Assembly (NCBI RefSeq): GCF_011752005.1
Contig: NZ_JAAIJZ010000001.1
Coordinates: forward strand, 372,001 to 436,000
Length of the DNA stretch: 64,000 nt
From: Canibacter zhoujuaniae
GTDB lineage: Bacteria; Actinomycetota; Actinomycetes; Actinomycetales; Microbacteriaceae
Reading direction: 5' to 3'
Shown here: one piece after another, positions 8,053-18,139 of the stretch
Layout of the letters: the number at the start of each line of letters is the position of its first letter
Numbering within the stretch: position 1 is the stretch's first letter
The notes under the pieces: model-generated
Database searches by the model: none
Told to the model about the DNA's origin: nothing
The model's input: the letters and a program-made list of their open reading frames with translations, nothing else
Made by a program: the position numbers and the translations under genes

Positions 8053-10122
8053 TTAGTCCACCTGCTCACTGAAGAGTTTGGCGATGTCGGCTTGGATGCT
8101 CGCCGAGAGGGCTTGGATTTCGGCGAGGGTTTTAACGGGGTCACCGAGTTCCTCATATTTATAGAAGTAGCGGGTGAAGGGAATCTCGTAGCCAACCTTG
8201 GTTTTCGCGCGGTCAATCCACGCATCCGGCGCATAAGGAATAACCTCCCGCTGAAAGTAGGCGTCGATATCTTCTCGCAAAGGTATCTGCTCGGTGTCGC
8301 GCAGATCAGGGTCGGCCTCAATGTTGCCCTTCGCATCACGGCATATATCACCCTCAGGGTTTTTAGTGCCGAGCTCAGCCACAATCTTCCGCAAGGCGGC
8401 AACGCTGATCTTCTCACCCCGGGCTTTAACGCCCTCGCTGAGCAGATCTGTAAACTCATCACGGTTGAGATAAACCCTTTCAGGGTTAAGCCCCGCTAGC
8501 GTCTCAATAATTGCCCGCTGCAGCCGCTCCCCCGCCTGAATCTGCTCACTGCGGGCGGGCTCAGTTTTCTTCTTCGAGACAGCAAGATCCGTAAACACCC
8601 TAGCCTGCTGCAGCCGGTCAAGCGCCTCAGCGCTGGCCTGAAAGCTTAACCGCAGCGGGCTTTCAACAGTGATCTCGTGATAGCCAAAATCTGCAGTGTC
8701 AAAAATTTTAGAGTGTTCAGTCTCTGCAAACGCCCCATAAAGCTTCGTAACGTCATTAATGTGCTCGGGGGTGAGCTCTTTCCGCTTCTCACCGAGGGGT
8801 TTGCGCATGCGCTGAAAATAACTCGTGGCATCAATCAGCTGCACCCTGTTCTGACGCTTACGCTCTTTACGGTTAGACAGCACCCAAACATAGGTGAGAA
8901 TCCCCGTGTTATAAAACATCTGATCTGGCAGCGCAATAATTGCTTCCAGCCAGTCATTTTCGAGAATCCAGCGGCGAATCTCCGATTCACCTCCCCCGGC
9001 ACCGCCCGTAAACAGTGGGGAGCCGTTAAAAACAATCGCGATCCGGGTGCCCGGCGCATTCACCGGATCTTTCGGATCATAGGGCCGCATCTTCGAGATC
9101 ATATGCTGCAAAAACAGAAACGACCCATCAGAGACGCGCGGAGTGCCCGCACCAAAACGGCCCTGCCAACCCTTACGTTTCGCTTCATCAAGAATCGGGT
9201 CGGCATACTTCTTCCAATTCACCCCAAAAGGTGGGTTGCACAGCATATAGTCAAACCGCTTACCTGCGGTTTGGTCGTTGGTCAGAGAATTACCCTGATA
9301 GATGCGCTCCTGACGTTCACCCTTAATCATGATGTCTGATTTAGCGACCGCATAGGTTTGCGGGTTGAGCTCCTGCCCGAAAACCTCAAGACGCGCGGTG
9401 CTGTTCAGCCCGGCAACGTGCTGCGCGGCGGTCGAAAGCATGCCGCCGGTGCCCACACCCGGATCATAGAGCGAAACCATCGCACCAGGTGCGCAGATCC
9501 GGTCAATGTCTGCGTCTGGGTTAAACAAAATATTGACCATCAGCGTGATAACCTCACGCGGTGTGAAGTGCTCACCAGCAGTCTCATTAGAAAGCTCAGA
9601 AAACCTGCGGATGAGCTCTTCAAAAATGTAACCCATCTGAGAGTTACTGACCACATCCGGGTGCAGATTAACCTTCGCGGAGGTAAACTCAGCGAGCACC
9701 TGATAGAGCAGGCCCGCCTTATCGAGACGCTCGATCACGTTATAGAAGTTATAAGACTCCATCACCTCACGCGCTGCCGGAGCAAAAGACTGCACATAGT
9801 AAGACAGGTTTTGCTCCAGATTGTCTGGGTCATTAAGCAGCGTCTTGAGCGTAAAGTTTGAGGTGTTCCAAAACGGGTAGCCCGTGGCCTTCGCATACTG
9901 CAGTTCTTTCACCTGCGACGGCAGTGCGGTGGCCTTAATATCTAAAACAGCCTGCTTCGTGTCAACCAGCACTGAATCTAAACGGGTGAGCACCGTGAAA
10001 GGCAGCACAACGTCGCCATACTCGTGCTCTTTGTAGTCACCGCGCAGAAGCTCTGCGATGCTCCAGATCAAAGAGACGTGGCTGGTTAGTTTCTCAGCGC
10101 TCACTAAGATCGATCCCTTCAT
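8053..10122 (-). CDS. hsdM: Type I restriction-modification, DNA adenine methyltransferase subunit
   Basis: HsdM transfers a methyl group from S-adenosylmethionine to N6 of adenine at the HsdS-chosen site. The 689-aa protein has the N-terminal helical HsdM domain, GEHFTPREV (183-191), the SAM-binding motif DPGVGTGGM (220-228) and the catalytic NPPFG (296-300). The C-terminal third is long, with a region that includes YEIPFTRYFYKYEE. This places it in the larger HsdM group. The first codon is an ATG without an obvious ribosome site. A GTG at 10104 lies 9 nt after AAGGGA (10119-10114) and begins VSAEKL, so it is the more likely start. Confidence 0.94.
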   Translation of the reverse strand: MKGSILVSAEKLTSHVSLIWSIAELLRGDYKEHEYGDVVLPFTVLTRLDSVLVDTKQAVLDIKATALPSQVKELQYAKATGYPFWNTSNFTLKTLLNDPDNLEQNLSYYVQSFAPAAREVMESYNFYNVIERLDKAGLLYQVLAEFTSAKVNLHPDVVSNSQMGYIFEELIRRFSELSNETAGEHFTPREVITLMVNILFNPDADIDRICAPGAMVSLYDPGVGTGGMLSTAAQHVAGLNSTARLEVFGQELNPQTYAVAKSDIMIKGERQERIYQGNSLTNDQTAGKRFDYMLCNPPFGVNWKKYADPILDEAKRKGWQGRFGAGTPRVSDGSFLFLQHMISKMRPYDPKDPVNAPGTRIAIVFNGSPLFTGGAGGGESEIRRWILENDWLEAIIALPDQMFYNTGILTYVWVLSNRKERKRQNRVQLIDATSYFQRMRKPLGEKRKELTPEHINDVTKLYGAFAETEHSKIFDTADFGYHEITVESPLRLSFQASAEALDRLQQARVFTDLAVSKKKTEPARSEQIQAGERLQRAIIETLAGLNPERVYLNRDEFTDLLSEGVKARGEKISVAALRKIVAELGTKNPEGDICRDAKGNIEADPDLRDTEQIPLREDIDAYFQREVIPYAPDAWIDRAKTKVGYEIPFTRYFYKYEELGDPVKTLAEIQALSASIQADIAKLFSEQVD

Positions 10123-10182
10123 TCATTAGCCGTTTGCGTCCGTCATGCAAAATAAGTTCGGGCAAACACACTCATTAAAAGA

Positions 10183-12141
10183 CTATCGCCCGAGCGCCGT
10201 CTTAAGCTGCTCAAGCAGCGCCTTAGAGACGCGCGCACCAAACAGCTCATTATTGACGTGCGACCCGTCAGGGCGAATATACCCCTGATCGCCGACCGCG
10301 TCATCGCACAGACCACCGGGGCCGGGGCCAGCGCCCGGCGCACAGAACAGACTGTCACCGTCAAGCACCACAACACTGTCGCGTTGCGCAGCCACCTGCT
10401 TCACAATCTCGTTAAAACGCTGCCGGTATTCATCGTGATAGATCATGTTTTGCAGCAGCGGCAGCTCGAGCGTCTCTGCCGGGCGGCTCAGCATGCCAAG
10501 CCCCGGGCGCTCAGTGAGCACAACGGCCAGAGTTGCACCGTCTGCGGTGAAACGATCCGCCGCTAATTTGAACGCTTTTTCCTGCTCCCGCCAAAACTCT
10601 TCAGAATCCGGGCTGATCAGCCTACCCGAATCTGTATAGCGATCGATCACCTCATAGCGCGACCACCACAGCACAACCCCCGGCTGATACTGCTGCAGCG
10701 TCTCATCCTGCACCGGGCGCACATCCGGACACTGCGCGCCAGTCTGGTCAGCCGGCCCCAACTCCATGTGATACGCCATTGGGCTGCACCCGCCGCGCGC
10801 CGCACTCACCAGCTCAAAACCATAGTCGCCGACATACTTTGACAGCTCAGGTGTGAGACGCTTTGGCACAGAATCACCAACCAGCATCACCACATTCTCG
10901 TTCAGGCTAGAGCCGGCGATAAGCGGCCGCACGGTTTTACTCAACGGGGTGCCACCCACCAGCGTGGCAAGCAGAGCAGTAACAATTATGGTTGATGCAG
11001 CGGCAAACAGAGTCTTGCGTGTTGAGAGCCACTTAGAGAGCGCGCCCTGGCGAATCGGCATCTCAATAAGATGGTATGACAGCGCCGCGCACACAACTGT
11101 GATGACAATAACCAGCAGCGCTTTCAGCGGCTGAAACTCTTTCACATCACCGAGGATCCACTGCGCCCACGGCCAGTGCCACAGATACAGCCCGTAAGAG
11201 ATGCGGCCGAGATAGCTGATCGGCGCAAAAGCGAGAATGCGGGCTTCAAAGCCGTTAAGCTTGTGCGCGACACCAAGCAAGAGCGCCGCGGTCGCGATGC
11301 TAAAGAGCGCAGCACCGCCTTTAAAATAGAACGGTGCCGGGCCGTCTAGCACAGCAAATAAGGCAAGCATCACTATGCCGCCACCCCAAATGAGCGGGCG
11401 CGCCCAGCGGGCCACCCACGCCGCAAAAGCAGGACGCGCCACAAACAGTGCAGCAAGCGCGCCAAGCAGCAGCTCAAAAGCTTTAGTATCGGTGCCCATA
11501 TAGGCGCGGTCGGTTGAAACGTGTGCGGCAAGCTGCCACATGAGTATCACCGACGCTACGACACCAACCCCGGTAGCAACGGTGAGTGCACCGAGCGCGC
11601 GATCCGCCCCGCTGGTGCTGCCGCGTTTGCGCCGCAAAACAGCCCACGTAATTAGCGCCACTAGCAGCGGCCAGAAAACATAAAACTGCTCTTCAACCGC
11701 GAGCGACCACATGTGCAGGAGCGGTGACTCGGTGCCGTCTGCCGCAAAATATGAGGTGGAGCCGATAAAACGCCAGTTTGCGAGATAAAAAACCGTCCAC
11801 CAGGCGTCGGCACCAATCTCTTGCCGCCGGTAAATTGGCGCAAACCACTGCGCCCACACGAGCACAGCGAGCAGCACGAGAATGGCTGCCGGCATCAGCC
11901 GTTTAATGCGTCGCACCCAGAAATTAGCGAGACTTATTTTGCCGTCGCGGCGAATGCTGCGGATCAAACCGCCGGTGATGAAATACCCCGACAGCACAAA
12001 GAAAATGTCAACACCAAGATAGCCAGCGGCCATCGTTGGCGCAGAGACGTGAAACAGAATAACGAGAAAAACCGCGACCGTGCGCAGGCCATCCAGCGCG
12101 TCAAGCCGGTTATCGTGTTTGGCAATAGTTTGAGCAGACAT
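10183..12141 (-). CDS. Membrane acyltransferase (acyltransferase-3 family) with C-terminal SGNH domain
   Basis: The 652-aa protein starts with an acyltransferase-3 (OafA/YrhL-type) membrane domain of about ten hydrophobic segments. Diagnostic signs are LDGLRTVAVFLVILFH with the catalytic-type His, GVDIFFVLSGYF, and SLAVEEQFYVFWPLL. After about residue 400 comes an extracytoplasmic SGNH hydrolase-like domain with VGDSVPKRL (block I) and a late DGSHVNNE that supplies the Asp-x-x-His pair. Such fusions O-acetylate cell-wall polysaccharides, peptidoglycan or secreted glycans; the substrate here is unknown. It lies between the hsd operon and ctaB, on the same strand, with 60 bp before hsdM and no clear operon link. 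Confidence 0.9.
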   Translation of the reverse strand: MSAQTIAKHDNRLDALDGLRTVAVFLVILFHVSAPTMAAGYLGVDIFFVLSGYFITGGLIRSIRRDGKISLANFWVRRIKRLMPAAILVLLAVLVWAQWFAPIYRRQEIGADAWWTVFYLANWRFIGSTSYFAADGTESPLLHMWSLAVEEQFYVFWPLLVALITWAVLRRKRGSTSGADRALGALTVATGVGVVASVILMWQLAAHVSTDRAYMGTDTKAFELLLGALAALFVARPAFAAWVARWARPLIWGGGIVMLALFAVLDGPAPFYFKGGAALFSIATAALLLGVAHKLNGFEARILAFAPISYLGRISYGLYLWHWPWAQWILGDVKEFQPLKALLVIVITVVCAALSYHLIEMPIRQGALSKWLSTRKTLFAAASTIIVTALLATLVGGTPLSKTVRPLIAGSSLNENVVMLVGDSVPKRLTPELSKYVGDYGFELVSAARGGCSPMAYHMELGPADQTGAQCPDVRPVQDETLQQYQPGVVLWWSRYEVIDRYTDSGRLISPDSEEFWREQEKAFKLAADRFTADGATLAVVLTERPGLGMLSRPAETLELPLLQNMIYHDEYRQRFNEIVKQVAAQRDSVVVLDGDSLFCAPGAGPGPGGLCDDAVGDQGYIRPDGSHVNNELFGARVSKALLEQLKTALGR

Positions 12142-12213
12142 ATTTGAAAATTATGATAGCGGCTCTGCCGCGCTCTCCCCGATAACCGCGCCCTTCGCGT
12201 TTTAACGTCTCAG

Positions 12214-13158
12214 CTAGCCAATAAAACCGAAATAGAAAATAGGATCGAGCGCCATTGCCAGTGAGATAACCGTCAGATAGCTAATTGAGCCGTGGAAGAC
12301 GCGCATCGGGCGCCCCTCCTTGCCGCGAATCGCGTGATTGTAGAGCGCGTGACTCTCAATAATAAAGTATGCGCCAGAAACCACTGCGGTAATCGTGTAG
12401 ATAAGACCCATCGGGGCAACCGGCACCAGCAGCAAAGAAGCGGCAACAGTCGCCCACGCATAGAGAATAATCTGCAGGCTAACCGTGCTGCGGGCGCGCA
12501 CAACCCCGAGCATCGGAACATTTGCGGCGGCGTAATCCTCTTTATATTTGATCGACAGCGGCCAATAGTGTGGCGGCGTCCAGAGGAAAATAACCAGGAA
12601 GAAGATCCACGGCTCCCAGCTTAAACTTTCTGTCACCGCAGCCCAGCCGATAAGCACCGGGAAGCACCCTGCGATGCCGCCCCAGATAATGTTTTGCTCA
12701 CTGTGTCGCTTCAGAATCAGCGTGTAAATAACAACGTAAAAGAAAATTGCCACAAGCGACAGCAGCGCTGCAAGCCAGTTTGTGGTGATGTAAAGCCAGA
12801 CGATTGACATAAGACCCAACACCCACGAGAAAATCAGGGCGTTACGGTCAGAGATTTCACCGGTTACCAGCGGCCGATTTTTGGTGCGCCGCATCTTGCG
12901 ATCCATGTCGCGATCGATATAGCAGTTGAAGGCACCGGCACTGCCCGCGCTCATAGCACCGCCGATGAGCGTTGCGATAACAAGCCAGAAAGACGGCAGG
13001 CCCCGCTCAGCGAGGATCATCGCCGGCACTGTCACAACAAGCAGCAGCTCCATCACCCGTGGTTTTGTGAGGGCAAAATAGGCACGAACCGTTGAGCCTA
13101 GCGTGCGCGGCCTTTCGGGTGTTGCCTCGGCAGTAACTGACGCTATTTGAGTAGACAT
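12214..13158 (-). CDS. ctaB: Protoheme IX farnesyltransferase (haem O synthase)
   Basis: The 314-aa integral membrane prenyltransferase attaches a farnesyl group to protohaem IX, giving haem O for terminal oxidases. The signature is NCYIDRDMDRKMRRTKNRP (about residues 78-96), whose aspartates bind Mg-diphosphate. A second motif, including YKEDYAAANVPML, follows after FLWTPPHYWPL. About nine membrane segments can be seen. The gene is divergent from tkt, the usual arrangement in actinobacteria. Confidence 0.95.
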   Translation of the reverse strand: MSTQIASVTAEATPERPRTLGSTVRAYFALTKPRVMELLLVVTVPAMILAERGLPSFWLVIATLIGGAMSAGSAGAFNCYIDRDMDRKMRRTKNRPLVTGEISDRNALIFSWVLGLMSIVWLYITTNWLAALLSLVAIFFYVVIYTLILKRHSEQNIIWGGIAGCFPVLIGWAAVTESLSWEPWIFFLVIFLWTPPHYWPLSIKYKEDYAAANVPMLGVVRARSTVSLQIILYAWATVAASLLLVPVAPMGLIYTITAVVSGAYFIIESHALYNHAIRGKEGRPMRVFHGSISYLTVISLAMALDPIFYFGFIG

Positions 13159-13315
13159 TACCTTAAATTATAGGCCATTCATCTGATGGTTTTGCGAAGG
13201 ATCGCCCGTCACAACCGTGCCGCGACAGAAAGCACTAAACTTAAGAGAGTTGTCGTGTGCCCCTACACGAAGCAAGCAGCTTAGTTTTCAGCACTAAATC
13301 CAAGAAAGACTCGTA

Positions 13316-15406
13316 ATGCAGCCATTGGAGTGGACAGAAGCCGACGACCTCGCCGTAGATACCGCCCGTATCCTCGCGGCAGACGCAGTAGAAAAGGTCG
13401 GTAACGGCCACCCGGGAAGCGCGATCAGCCTTGCGCCCGTTGCCTATCTGCTCTATCAGAAGGTCATGCGCCACGATCCGCAAAACACTGACTGGGTGGG
13501 GCGCGACCGCTTTATTCTGTCGATCGGTCACTCATCGCTCACCCAGTATGTGCAGCTCTACCTGGGCGGTTTCGGGCTTGAGCTTGACGATCTCAAAGCG
13601 CTGCGCACCTGGGGCGCAAAAACCCCCGGCCACCCGGAATACGGGCACACCGCTGGCGTCGAAATCACCACCGGCCCGCTCGGGCAGGGGCTCGCTTCAG
13701 CGACCGGTTTTGCCTATGCGCAGCGGTATGAGCGCGGCCTTTTCGACCCGGATGCTGCCGCAGGCGACAGCCCCTTCGACCACTACACCTATGTGCTCGC
13801 CGGCGACGGTGACATCCAGGAGGGTGTCACCAGCGAAGCAGCCTCGCTGGCCGGTCACCAGCAGCTTGGCAACCTCATCGCAATCTATGATGCAAACCAG
13901 ATCTCTATCGAAGACGATATTGATGTTGCCTTTAGCGAAGACGTTGCAAAACGCTATGAGGCTTACGGCTGGCAGGTGCTCGACGTTGATTGGCGTGCTG
14001 GCGGCGCATACAAAGAAGACGTGCACGCTCTCTATGACGCGATTGCGGCAGCGCAGGCAGAAACCAGCAAGCCGACCCTAATTATTTTGCACACGATTAT
14101 CGGGTGGCCGAGCCCCAGCAAGCAAAACACCGGCGGCATTCACGGCGCGAAACTCGGCGGTGATGAGCTTGCCGGTTTGAAGCGCGCGGTTGGGTTTGAC
14201 CCCGAGCAGACCTTTGCGGTGTCAGAGGCCACAATCGCGCACACCCGTGCGCTGACAGAGCGTGCCGCAGAGGATGTTGCCGTCTGGCAAGAAAAGTTTG
14301 ATGCTTGGGCGGCTAAGAACCCGGAACGCTATCAGCTGTTTAAACGGCTCGAGGCCCGAGAGCTGCCTGCAGGCGCATTGGAAGCGCTGCCCAAATTTGA
14401 GGCTGGCACTGCGGTGGCGACACGCGCCGCATCCGGCAAAGTGCTTGGTGCACTGGGTGCAATTATGCCGGAGTTGTGGGGCGGATCGGCGGATCTCGCC
14501 GGCTCAAACAACACCACGATCGCAGGCGCAGCCTCGTTCATTCCGGCAGAGCACTCAACCGGCACCTGGCAGGGTAACGAGTACGGCCGCACCCTGCACT
14601 TCGGCATTCGCGAACACGCCATGGGGGCGATTCTCAATGGCATTCAACTGCACGGCAAAACCCGCGCCTACGGTGGCACCTTCCTGCAGTTCGCCGACTA
14701 CATGCGCCCCGCTGTGCGGCTTGCCGCCCTCATGAACATTCCGAGCGTCTTTGTCTGGACGCACGACTCGCTTGCACTCGGTGAAGACGGCCCCACCCAC
14801 CAGCCTGTTGAGCACCTCACAGCGCTGCGCGCAATTCCGAACCTTGCAATTGTGCGCCCGGCAGACGCCAACGAGGTTGCAATCGCCTGGCACGAAACTC
14901 TGCTGCGGCATGCGGGGCCTGTGGGTCTCGCATTGAGCCGCCAAAACCTGCCGGTGTTTGAGCGTGGTGCCACAGAGGCAAGCGACAGCGAACTCGCTTC
15001 TGCTGAGGGCGTGCGACGCGGCGCATACGTGCTCGCTGAAGCGCAGGGCGGCACACCAGAGCTGATCCTGATAGCGACCGGATCCGAGGTAGAAATCGCG
15101 CTCGGTGCGCGTGAGCGTCTGCAGAGTGAAGGCATCCCAACCCGCGTTGTGTCAGCGCCGTGCCTTGAATGGTTTGAAGAGCAAGATGCCGCATACCGTG
15201 AGAGCGTGCTGCCTAAAGACGTCACCGCTCGCGTCTCTGTTGAGGCCGGTCTTGCGCTCAGCTGGTATAAGTACCTCGGTGTGCGCGGGCGCGCAGTCTC
15301 TGTTGAAGAGTTTGGTGCGTCAGCAGACAATGTCACACTCTTTGAAAAATACGGCCTGACCGTTGACAATGTTGTGGCAAAGGCGAAGGAGAGCCTTGAT
15401 GCCTAA
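13316..15406 (+). CDS. tkt: Transketolase
   Basis: The 696-aa thiamine-diphosphate enzyme moves two-carbon units between sugar phosphates in the non-oxidative pentose phosphate pathway. Visible marks are GNGHPGSAISLAP near the N-terminus, GHTAGVEITTGPLGQGL, the ThDP/Mg motif GDGDIQEGVTSEA, and the pyrimidine-domain segment GIREHAMGAILNG, then THDSLALGEDGPTHQPVE. The length is normal. The ATG follows AGAAAG. Its last codons overlap the start of tal by 8 nt, so the two genes are translationally coupled. Confidence 0.96.
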   Translation: MQPLEWTEADDLAVDTARILAADAVEKVGNGHPGSAISLAPVAYLLYQKVMRHDPQNTDWVGRDRFILSIGHSSLTQYVQLYLGGFGLELDDLKALRTWGAKTPGHPEYGHTAGVEITTGPLGQGLASATGFAYAQRYERGLFDPDAAAGDSPFDHYTYVLAGDGDIQEGVTSEAASLAGHQQLGNLIAIYDANQISIEDDIDVAFSEDVAKRYEAYGWQVLDVDWRAGGAYKEDVHALYDAIAAAQAETSKPTLIILHTIIGWPSPSKQNTGGIHGAKLGGDELAGLKRAVGFDPEQTFAVSEATIAHTRALTERAAEDVAVWQEKFDAWAAKNPERYQLFKRLEARELPAGALEALPKFEAGTAVATRAASGKVLGALGAIMPELWGGSADLAGSNNTTIAGAASFIPAEHSTGTWQGNEYGRTLHFGIREHAMGAILNGIQLHGKTRAYGGTFLQFADYMRPAVRLAALMNIPSVFVWTHDSLALGEDGPTHQPVEHLTALRAIPNLAIVRPADANEVAIAWHETLLRHAGPVGLALSRQNLPVFERGATEASDSELASAEGVRRGAYVLAEAQGGTPELILIATGSEVEIALGARERLQSEGIPTRVVSAPCLEWFEEQDAAYRESVLPKDVTARVSVEAGLALSWYKYLGVRGRAVSVEEFGASADNVTLFEKYGLTVDNVVAKAKESLDA

Positions 15407-16496
15407 CCCCAACACTTCTGCTTTAGGCGCAGCGGGTGTTAGTGTCTGGCTCGACGATCTCAGCCGCACGAGCTTAGCTGACGGCACCCTCGCCCGGCTA
15501 ATCGCCGACACGAATGTTGTGGGTGTGACCACCAATCCCGCAATATTTGCTGCGGCTATTGGAAAAGACGACAGCTACAGCGACTCGATTGCAGCAGCTG
15601 CAGCACAGGGCCTCACCGCCAACGAGACTGTTTTACAGATTGCCTGCGCTGACGTTGCAGCAGCCTGCGACCTGCTGCTTCCCATCTATAACGCGACACA
15701 AGGCCGCGATGGCCGGGTCTCGATCGAAGTTGAGCCGCAGCACGCGCACGATCGTGACGCCACAGTTGCGCAGGCTAAGGAGCTGTGGCGCAGCATCAAC
15801 CGCGAGAACCTCATGATTAAAGTGCCCGCAACCCCTGCGGGTATGCTCGCGGTGGCCGACCTGATTGCTTCGGGCATCAGCGTTAACGTGACGCTTATTT
15901 TCAGTGTTACGCAATACCGTGAAGTAATTAACGCCTACCTAGTCGGCATCGAGCGGGCGCTTGAGGCCGGTCTAGACATCTCGAAAATTCACAGCGTCGC
16001 CTCCGTTTTCATTTCACGCCTCGACACAGCCACCGCCGACACACTCGCAGCAGCAGACGCTGCCGGTGCTGAGCTATACGGCAAACTCGGCGTTGCAAAC
16101 GCGCGCCTTATCTACGAAGTGTTTCAGCAGGTGTCTGCATCTGAACGCTGGCAGCTGCTCGCCTCACAGGGTGCGCAACCCCAGCGTCCACTGTGGGCGT
16201 CCACAGGTGTGAAAGATCCGGCACTGCCGGCCACCCTCTACGTCGACGAGCTGATAGCCGCCGACACAGTAACAACCCTCCCCCGCGCCACTCTCGCAGC
16301 CTTCGCAGAATCGGGCACCGTGCAGAGTGACACCATCACCCCAAACATTGACGGCGCACATCGCGTGCTCAACGCAGCCGCACAGCTCGGTGTCGACTAT
16401 ACAGCTGTGACCGCAGAGCTCGCCCGCGATGGACTCGAAAAATTCGAGATTGCTTGGAACGAGCTCATCGCTACCGTCGCCGGCAAAATGTCTTAG
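15399..16496 (+). CDS. tal: Transaldolase
   Basis: The product (365 aa from this start) transfers a three-carbon dihydroxyacetone unit between sugar phosphates. It has VTTNPAIFAAAIGKDD near the N-terminus, the Schiff-base lysine in ENLMIKVPAT, SVASVFISRLD, and LWASTGVKDPAL. I placed the start at the ATG at 15399, because AAGGAG (15386-15391) lies 7 nt upstream and MPNPNTSALG matches family N-termini. An upstream in-frame extension to 15363 would lie wholly inside tkt. It is the second gene of a tkt-tal-pgi operon. Confidence 0.95.
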   Translation: MPNPNTSALGAAGVSVWLDDLSRTSLADGTLARLIADTNVVGVTTNPAIFAAAIGKDDSYSDSIAAAAAQGLTANETVLQIACADVAAACDLLLPIYNATQGRDGRVSIEVEPQHAHDRDATVAQAKELWRSINRENLMIKVPATPAGMLAVADLIASGISVNVTLIFSVTQYREVINAYLVGIERALEAGLDISKIHSVASVFISRLDTATADTLAAADAAGAELYGKLGVANARLIYEVFQQVSASERWQLLASQGAQPQRPLWASTGVKDPALPATLYVDELIAADTVTTLPRATLAAFAESGTVQSDTITPNIDGAHRVLNAAAQLGVDYTAVTAELARDGLEKFEIAWNELIATVAGKMS

Positions 16497-16511
16497 CAGA
16501 AGAGCAATAAT

Positions 16512-18113
16512 TTGGCTAAATTTCGCGTATTCACCCCAGATAACGACAGCAGCTACCGGGCGGCTTTACAGCTGTTAGTAGATAACGGTTTTGCCGGTCG
16601 GCTGCAGCAGCAGGACGCCACCCTCTGGCTAGCGCAAGATCGCGCAGAGGCGGCCGAACGCATGGGGTGGGTTGCTTTCCAAGAAGCCGCAGACGAAACC
16701 CTCGCACGCGCAGCTGAACACCGTGCTAAATTGCGCGATCTTGGGTGTGAGCGGATCGTGCTGTGCGGTGTTGGCGGATCCTCACTAGCGGCAGCTTTGA
16801 TTGCAGACTGGGAAAATGTTGAGCTGACGGTGCTCGACTCAACCCATCCCGCGCAGATCGCCGAGGTGCTCGCTGCCGATCTTCACCACACCGCGGTTAT
16901 CATCGCCTCAAAATCAGGCACCACGCTAGAGACTCAGGCACAGCTTCAGAGTTTTGAGCAGGCATACGCCGCAGCTGGTATCAGTGCCCGGGAACGGGTC
17001 ACAGTCATCACAGACCCCGCCACCCCGCTAGAATCGCACGCGACCCAACACGGATACACCATATTTAATGCGGATCCTAAGGTTGGGGGTCGCTTTTCAG
17101 CGCTCACAGCGTTCGGCCTCGTGCCACCCACGCTAGCCGGCGCAGAGCTCGGCCCGCTGTTGGTGGATGCTAATGCTGCAGTCGCGCAGCTCTTCACCGA
17201 CTCCGATGAGAATCCAGCGCTGCAGCTTGCCGCTGCCCTATTCTCGCGTCTCGAAACAGAGTTTGCCGGATACGTTATTCCAACAGCGGATGAGGCCACC
17301 CAGCTTGGTGACTGGATCGAACAGCTTGTTGCAGAATCAACCGGTAAGCACGGTAAGGGCTTCTTACCCATCGGCATTCCGTTTGAGCAGGTTACTGAGC
17401 TAGATTTAAAAGCCGCACACACAACAACTGTGTATGTGCCAGAAGAGCCGGAGGCCTCCCCCGCTAGCGGTTATGCGGTGAGCGGAAACCTCGCGGAGCA
17501 GTTTCTGACATGGGAGGTTGCGACCGCCGCGCTGGGTTGGCTGTTAGAAATCAACCCCTTTAACCAGCCCGATGTTGAGGCTGCGAAGAGCGCTGCACGG
17601 CAAATAATAGAAAGCACAGAGCAGCCATCCATTAACTATTCAGATTCTGAAAATCTGGACGCTGCCGATATTAGTGCGGCTATTGCAGCCGCTGACTATG
17701 TCGCGTTTAACGTATACGCACCACAAAATGAGCACAGCCTGGCACTGCTAGAGCCGCTGCGCGCGCAGTTAATGGCCACCGCACAAGCACCGGTGGCGTT
17801 AAATTACGGGCCACGCTACCTGCACTCAACAGGGCAATTCCATAAGGGCAGCGCAAAACGCGGTTTCTTTATCTCGCTGCTTGCGCTAGCGGCACCGGAA
17901 ACCCCGGCATCAGCAGCTGGGTCGGTAACAGCTGCGGCCGCTGCACAAAGCGGCGAGCGGAACACCACCGAGCCCGACTATGCAAAAATTATTGCAGCGC
18001 AGGCAAGCGGTGACGCCAAGGTGCTCAGAGAGCGCGGGCATCGGGTTTTGGAGCTGAGTGGCGCAGATCTTGCGCAGCTCGTTTCGCAGGTCGCGGCGGT
18101 AATCAGCCATTAG
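16512..18113 (+). CDS. pgi: Glucose-6-phosphate isomerase
   Basis: The 533-aa cytoplasmic enzyme interconverts glucose 6-phosphate and fructose 6-phosphate. It has two SIS sugar-isomerase domains: GVGGSSLAAALI near residue 78, IIASKSGTTLET (the phosphate-binding loop), GGRFSALTAFGL, and, in the C-terminal half, a conserved TGQFHKGSAKRGFF. The start is TTG at 16512, 15 nt after tal, with AGAAGAG upstream. The usual next genes of this actinobacterial operon (zwf, opcA, pgl) are absent; pgi is followed instead by convergent rbpA. Confidence 0.93.
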   Translation: MAKFRVFTPDNDSSYRAALQLLVDNGFAGRLQQQDATLWLAQDRAEAAERMGWVAFQEAADETLARAAEHRAKLRDLGCERIVLCGVGGSSLAAALIADWENVELTVLDSTHPAQIAEVLAADLHHTAVIIASKSGTTLETQAQLQSFEQAYAAAGISARERVTVITDPATPLESHATQHGYTIFNADPKVGGRFSALTAFGLVPPTLAGAELGPLLVDANAAVAQLFTDSDENPALQLAAALFSRLETEFAGYVIPTADEATQLGDWIEQLVAESTGKHGKGFLPIGIPFEQVTELDLKAAHTTTVYVPEEPEASPASGYAVSGNLAEQFLTWEVATAALGWLLEINPFNQPDVEAAKSAARQIIESTEQPSINYSDSENLDAADISAAIAAADYVAFNVYAPQNEHSLALLEPLRAQLMATAQAPVALNYGPRYLHSTGQFHKGSAKRGFFISLLALAAPETPASAAGSVTAAAAAQSGERNTTEPDYAKIIAAQASGDAKVLRERGHRVLELSGADLAQLVSQVAAVISH

Positions 18114-18139
18114 CTGCAGTGAGCACGCGCGAGAAAAGT